Shown one piece after another: positions 15,401 through 17,072 of a stretch of DNA of 17,072 bases (position 1 is its first letter; the number at the start of each line of letters is the position of its first letter). Origin of the DNA: Sulfurimonas sp. (lineage in GTDB: Bacteria > Campylobacterota > Campylobacteria > Campylobacterales > Sulfurimonadaceae). The notes beneath the pieces were generated by a model that did not search any database, had not been told where the DNA came from, and worked only from the letters and a program-made list of their open reading frames with translations. A program made the position numbers and the translations under genes. Location: positions 1 through 17,072 of the forward strand of contig DAOVJL010000004.1 of assembly GCA_030673275.1 (NCBI GenBank), written 5' to 3'.

Positions 15401-15979
15401 GAAGTACCCGTTTATGTAATTTCTGGAAATAAAAGAGCGGAATTAACAAAAGAGCATGGTGCAAACGGCTTCATCAGAAAACCTATAACAGATGATGAAA
15501 TTACAAATGTAATTAATGAGATTAAGACTATATCTGATGAGATTGATGTTTTTATGAGTAGAGCGAGTAAAGACAAAGAAAAAAATTCTAAAGTAGACTT
15601 GAATTTAAAAGGCAAAAAAATACTCATAGTTGACGATGATATTAGAAATATATATGTATTACTAGAGGCTTTAATCTCTAAAGGAGCAGATGTAATTACT
15701 GCACATAATGGAAAAGAGGCTATAGAAATCTTAAAAGATAATCTTGATACAGATATAATTTTGATGGATATTATGATGCCAATAATGGATGGATATGAAG
15801 CTACAAGAATAATTAAAAAAGAGAGTAGTACAAAAGAGATACCTGTTATAGCAGTGACAGCAAAAGCGATGAGTGATGATAAAGAAAAAGCACTTGAAGC
15901 AGGTTGTGATGATTATGTTACTAAACCTTTACAGATGAGTTTTCTTACTACTATTATTGAAGCTTGGATTAAAAAATAA
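12410..15979 (+). CDS. Large hybrid sensor histidine kinase (Cache-like, GAF, HisKA, HATPase, REC, REC)
   Basis: A 1189-residue inner-membrane kinase. Helices at about 7-27 and 327-347 enclose a roughly 300-residue periplasmic region that looks like a double Cache sensor (LLILDNDEGHIIYS; LSAYAPVKIGEDLLWAIIS). Next come a HAMP-like segment (about 348-400), a GAF domain (about 430-590), a Q/E-rich coiled coil (about 600-665) and HisKA with phospho-His678 in MSHELRTPLN. The ATPase follows, with NLISNAIKF (Asn796), DTGIGI (824-829) and GGTGLGLS (853-860). Two receivers complete it: Asp975/Lys1024 and Asp1120/Lys1172. All phosphotransfer residues appear intact, and there is no Hpt domain. The ATG is preceded by AAGGA and overlaps the previous gene by 11 bases; its stop shares a base with the CheB-CheR start. 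Likely partners are the receivers encoded upstream and the CheB-CheR protein. Confidence 0.94.
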   Translation: MTIKLKIILITILSLLLTIGVIGTVSVKQAEDILMKKNYDTLVSQRDSKAQQLKSFFDERIVDMRVLVEGLEAKNLTKNLLEVHESMDDETKNSYHMSYSKLKAKTVKYDKYFQNYIEEYDYYNLLILDNDEGHIIYSKIKDIDYGQSISTTIRKNSSLAELWKKVVKLKRPVFVDIKPYGPNKNVFAMFLGAPVYIDGVFKSVMVFHISTHEINHIMNFREGYDFSQEDYLVGQDKLMRSDSFLDKQHRSVKASFFNQSTGGVDTIASRSALSGESNIKVIKDYRGVSVLSAYAPVKIGEDLLWAIISEINEEEVMIPLNMIRNKMLMISLILLFFISSIVIIVVNRNIILPLKNFQEGLLGFFKYLNKEKDEVANLYDKSNDEIGQMAKIVNKNIGNTKSIILRERELSKHDKELNEELKKVIEDNEKHTWVKDGIALLHEKLSGDLDVNEVSALSITHICSYINAGVGVLYIFDEEKELLMMQGSYAYVQEESQNSFKFGEGTIGQVALERVPILLNGSEHNQLKLYTGMSSEQLLNIYTFPLIHKGILYGVIEIGSSELFDDTTKEFFESSNVVISTALMTSLNNQKIRALLEDVNSSNTQLQQQQQKLEESNAHMEEQQQQLEETNAQMEEQQQQLEEQNNTLIKSQNMLDKKARDLTISNKYKSEFLANMSHELRTPLNSIILLSDMLQENQKNHMDKDEIKKAKVINSSGNDLLKLIGSVLDLSKIEAGEMDLIVDKFDSTALCENIHMQFEDMVKQKSLEFKTVDNYRGEILNDKDRLSQVLRNLISNAIKFTKEGSVTMQIDNNSDNGVKILIIDTGIGIADDKMKSIFEAFKQADGTTSREYGGTGLGLSISLELIKMMHGEMSLESKEGKGSIFSLIIPNIDETSQDITKQEKIEIASTKKIEDDRDVIKIDDKPFLIIEDDEVFANILRDKVNIKDEYALIAPSGQNGLALAREFNVKGILLDLGLPDMDGIDLLKELKTDIKLREVPVYVISGNKRAELTKEHGANGFIRKPITDDEITNVINEIKTISDEIDVFMSRASKDKEKNSKVDLNLKGKKILIVDDDIRNIYVLLEALISKGADVITAHNGKEAIEILKDNLDTDIILMDIMMPIMDGYEATRIIKKESSTKEIPVIAVTAKAMSDDKEKALEAGCDDYVTKPLQMSFLTTIIEAWIKK
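14234..14344 (+). repeat. 42-bp tandem coding repeat in the kinase coiled coil
   Basis: Encodes two full copies and one partial copy of a 14-residue unit, QQQQLEETNAQMEE (residues 609-622, 623-636, 637-645). Each unit spans two heptads, so copy-number change would keep both reading frame and coiled-coil register. The DNA copies are similar but not identical (CAACAACAACTT, CAGCAACAACAACTT), showing the repeat is not very recent. It links the GAF domain to the histidine kinase. Confidence 0.75.
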
Positions 15980-17072
15980 TGATTTATATATCTCATAGTA
16001 AAAAAATAAAAAAAATACTTCTAGAAGATAGTATTTGTAATTATGAAGCCATAGAGCAGTTAAATGAAGAGTTGTGCTCTGATGATTATGAATTTACATA
16101 TGAGATAACATTTATAGACTTTAAATCAATTCCTGCATCACTTTTAAAGAGTTTACATAAAGTAAAGGATAGACTTAAAATAACTACAACTCATAGAAGC
16201 TTATGGGCTTATCTGTCAAAATTAGGTTTGAACAATAAGTATTTAGATTGTATAGGTGATGATTTTTCAAATAGAGTTCATGTTCCTATAAAAGCCATTG
16301 CTATTGGTGGTAGTGCCGGAAGTATAGAAAAAATTATACCTATTATAGAATCTTTGCCTTATACAGATATCTCAATTTTTATTGTTGTTCATGTTCTTGC
16401 TGATGAAAAAAGTTATCTTAGTGATATATTGCAACATGTAACAGCCTATAAAGTTCATAAAGCAACACATAATATGAAAGTTGAAAAAAATTCTATATAT
16501 ATAGCACAGCCAAATAATCACTTAATTGTAGTAGATGGATTTATATATTTAGAGAGTGAGAGTAAACTAAACTATGCAAGACCTTCTATAGATATTACAT
16601 TTAAATCTTTGGTTTATGAGTATAATGAGTCTCTTCTTGCCATATTGTTATGTGGATATGGAAGTGATGGAAGCTACTCTTTAAAAGAGCTAAAAGAGAG
16701 TAACTGTGAAATAATTATACAAAACCCTAAAGAGTGTGAGGCAAAAGAGATGCCTCTCAATGCTATAGAAACAAAGAATTTTTCAAAAATATTAAACTTA
16801 GACCAAATAATAAAGTACTTAAATCTTTCTTTATCAACAACAGTTGATATAAAAGATGAAATAGATTCTTTTTTAGAAAATATTTTTTTAATTTATGGTT
16901 ATGACTATAGAGATTATGAGAGAAGCTCTTTAATAAGACGAATAGAACTTACAATGGGTCAAAATTTTATAGATGATTTTAAAGAGTTTGAGAGAGCAGT
17001 TATGGATGATGAAAACTTATTTGCTAGATTAGTTCGTGCATTCTCTATAAATGTAACTACCTTTTTTAGAAA
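15979..17072 (+). CDS. CheB-CheR fusion protein, N-terminal part (cut by window edge)
   Basis: The first 364 codons of a longer protein. Residues about 1-95 contain TFIDFKSIPASLLKSLHKVKDRLKI and RSLWAYLSKLGL, which looks like a STAS-type domain; this is tentative. Residues about 105-270 form a CheB methylesterase domain: AIAIGGSAGS with catalytic Ser112, FIVVHV with His138 and GYGSDGS with Asp230, at spacings similar to the CheB triad. From about 283 a CheR methyltransferase N-terminal region begins (FLENIFLIYGYDYRDYERSSLIRRIEL) and reaches NVTTFFR at the edge. Fusions of this kind often continue into PAS, kinase or GGDEF domains; this cannot be seen here. No receiver precedes the CheB part, unlike canonical CheB. 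The ATG shares a base with the kinase stop (TAATG) and lacks its own ribosome-binding site, so translation is coupled. Confidence 0.88.
   Translation, partial: MIYISHSKKIKKILLEDSICNYEAIEQLNEELCSDDYEFTYEITFIDFKSIPASLLKSLHKVKDRLKITTTHRSLWAYLSKLGLNNKYLDCIGDDFSNRVHVPIKAIAIGGSAGSIEKIIPIIESLPYTDISIFIVVHVLADEKSYLSDILQHVTAYKVHKATHNMKVEKNSIYIAQPNNHLIVVDGFIYLESESKLNYARPSIDITFKSLVYEYNESLLAILLCGYGSDGSYSLKELKESNCEIIIQNPKECEAKEMPLNAIETKNFSKILNLDQIIKYLNLSLSTTVDIKDEIDSFLENIFLIYGYDYRDYERSSLIRRIELTMGQNFIDDFKEFERAVMDDENLFARLVRAFSINVTTFFR

Noticed and set aside
1..17072. CRISPR array, tRNA, rRNA, insertion sequence or prophage
   Set aside because: No regularly spaced repeats, cloverleaf, conserved rRNA segments, transposase or integrase reading frames were seen on either strand.

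Overview
The window is AT-rich DNA with a bacterial gene layout. It most likely comes from a free-living Campylobacterota (Epsilonproteobacteria) of the Sulfurimonas/Sulfuricurvum type. This is an inference. It rests on the cbpA-hspR heat-shock pair with an HspR operator, the AT-rich codon use, TATAAT-type -10 boxes often lacking a clear -35, and the density of c-di-GMP and two-component genes. A complete 6-phosphofructokinase also argues against Campylobacter jejuni and Helicobacter pylori, which lack that enzyme.

Layout. 1-1391 (minus strand): an operon of pfkA, a stand-alone NIF3/YqfO-like domain protein and the start of an unidentified gene. 1392-1556: a divergent regulatory region, with a purH leader holding two mutually exclusive hairpins and a possible 12-codon leader ORF. 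1557-3095: purH. 3096-3460: a 365-bp gap packed with foldback structures and the cbpA promoter with its HspR operator. 3461-4733: cbpA-hspR. 4734-4837: a foldback element between convergent genes. 4838-8016 (minus): murA and, upstream of it, a membrane-anchored PAS-GGDEF-EAL protein. 8135-9823: three overlapping genes (unknown soluble protein, unknown four-helix membrane protein, DEDDh-exonuclease-like protein with one altered catalytic residue). 9906-17072: a signalling cluster made of an OmpR-type response regulator, a REC-GGDEF-EAL protein with degenerate catalytic motifs, a very large hybrid histidine kinase (Cache-like sensor, GAF, Q-rich coiled coil, HisKA/HATPase, two receivers) and a CheB-CheR fusion cut by the window edge.

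How the parts fit. pfkA, purH and murA are ordinary metabolic and cell-wall genes. cbpA-hspR forms a self-repressing chaperone circuit. In the 10723-17072 operon the three genes overlap by 11 and 1 bases, which implies coupled translation and a shared pathway. The response regulator just upstream is a plausible DNA-binding output, and a direct repeat with 11-bp period lies in front of the operon. No insertion sequence, CRISPR array, tRNA, rRNA or prophage gene was seen. The least explained parts are the structured intergenic elements, the purH leader, the 8135-9823 gene trio and the degenerate/fused signalling proteins.
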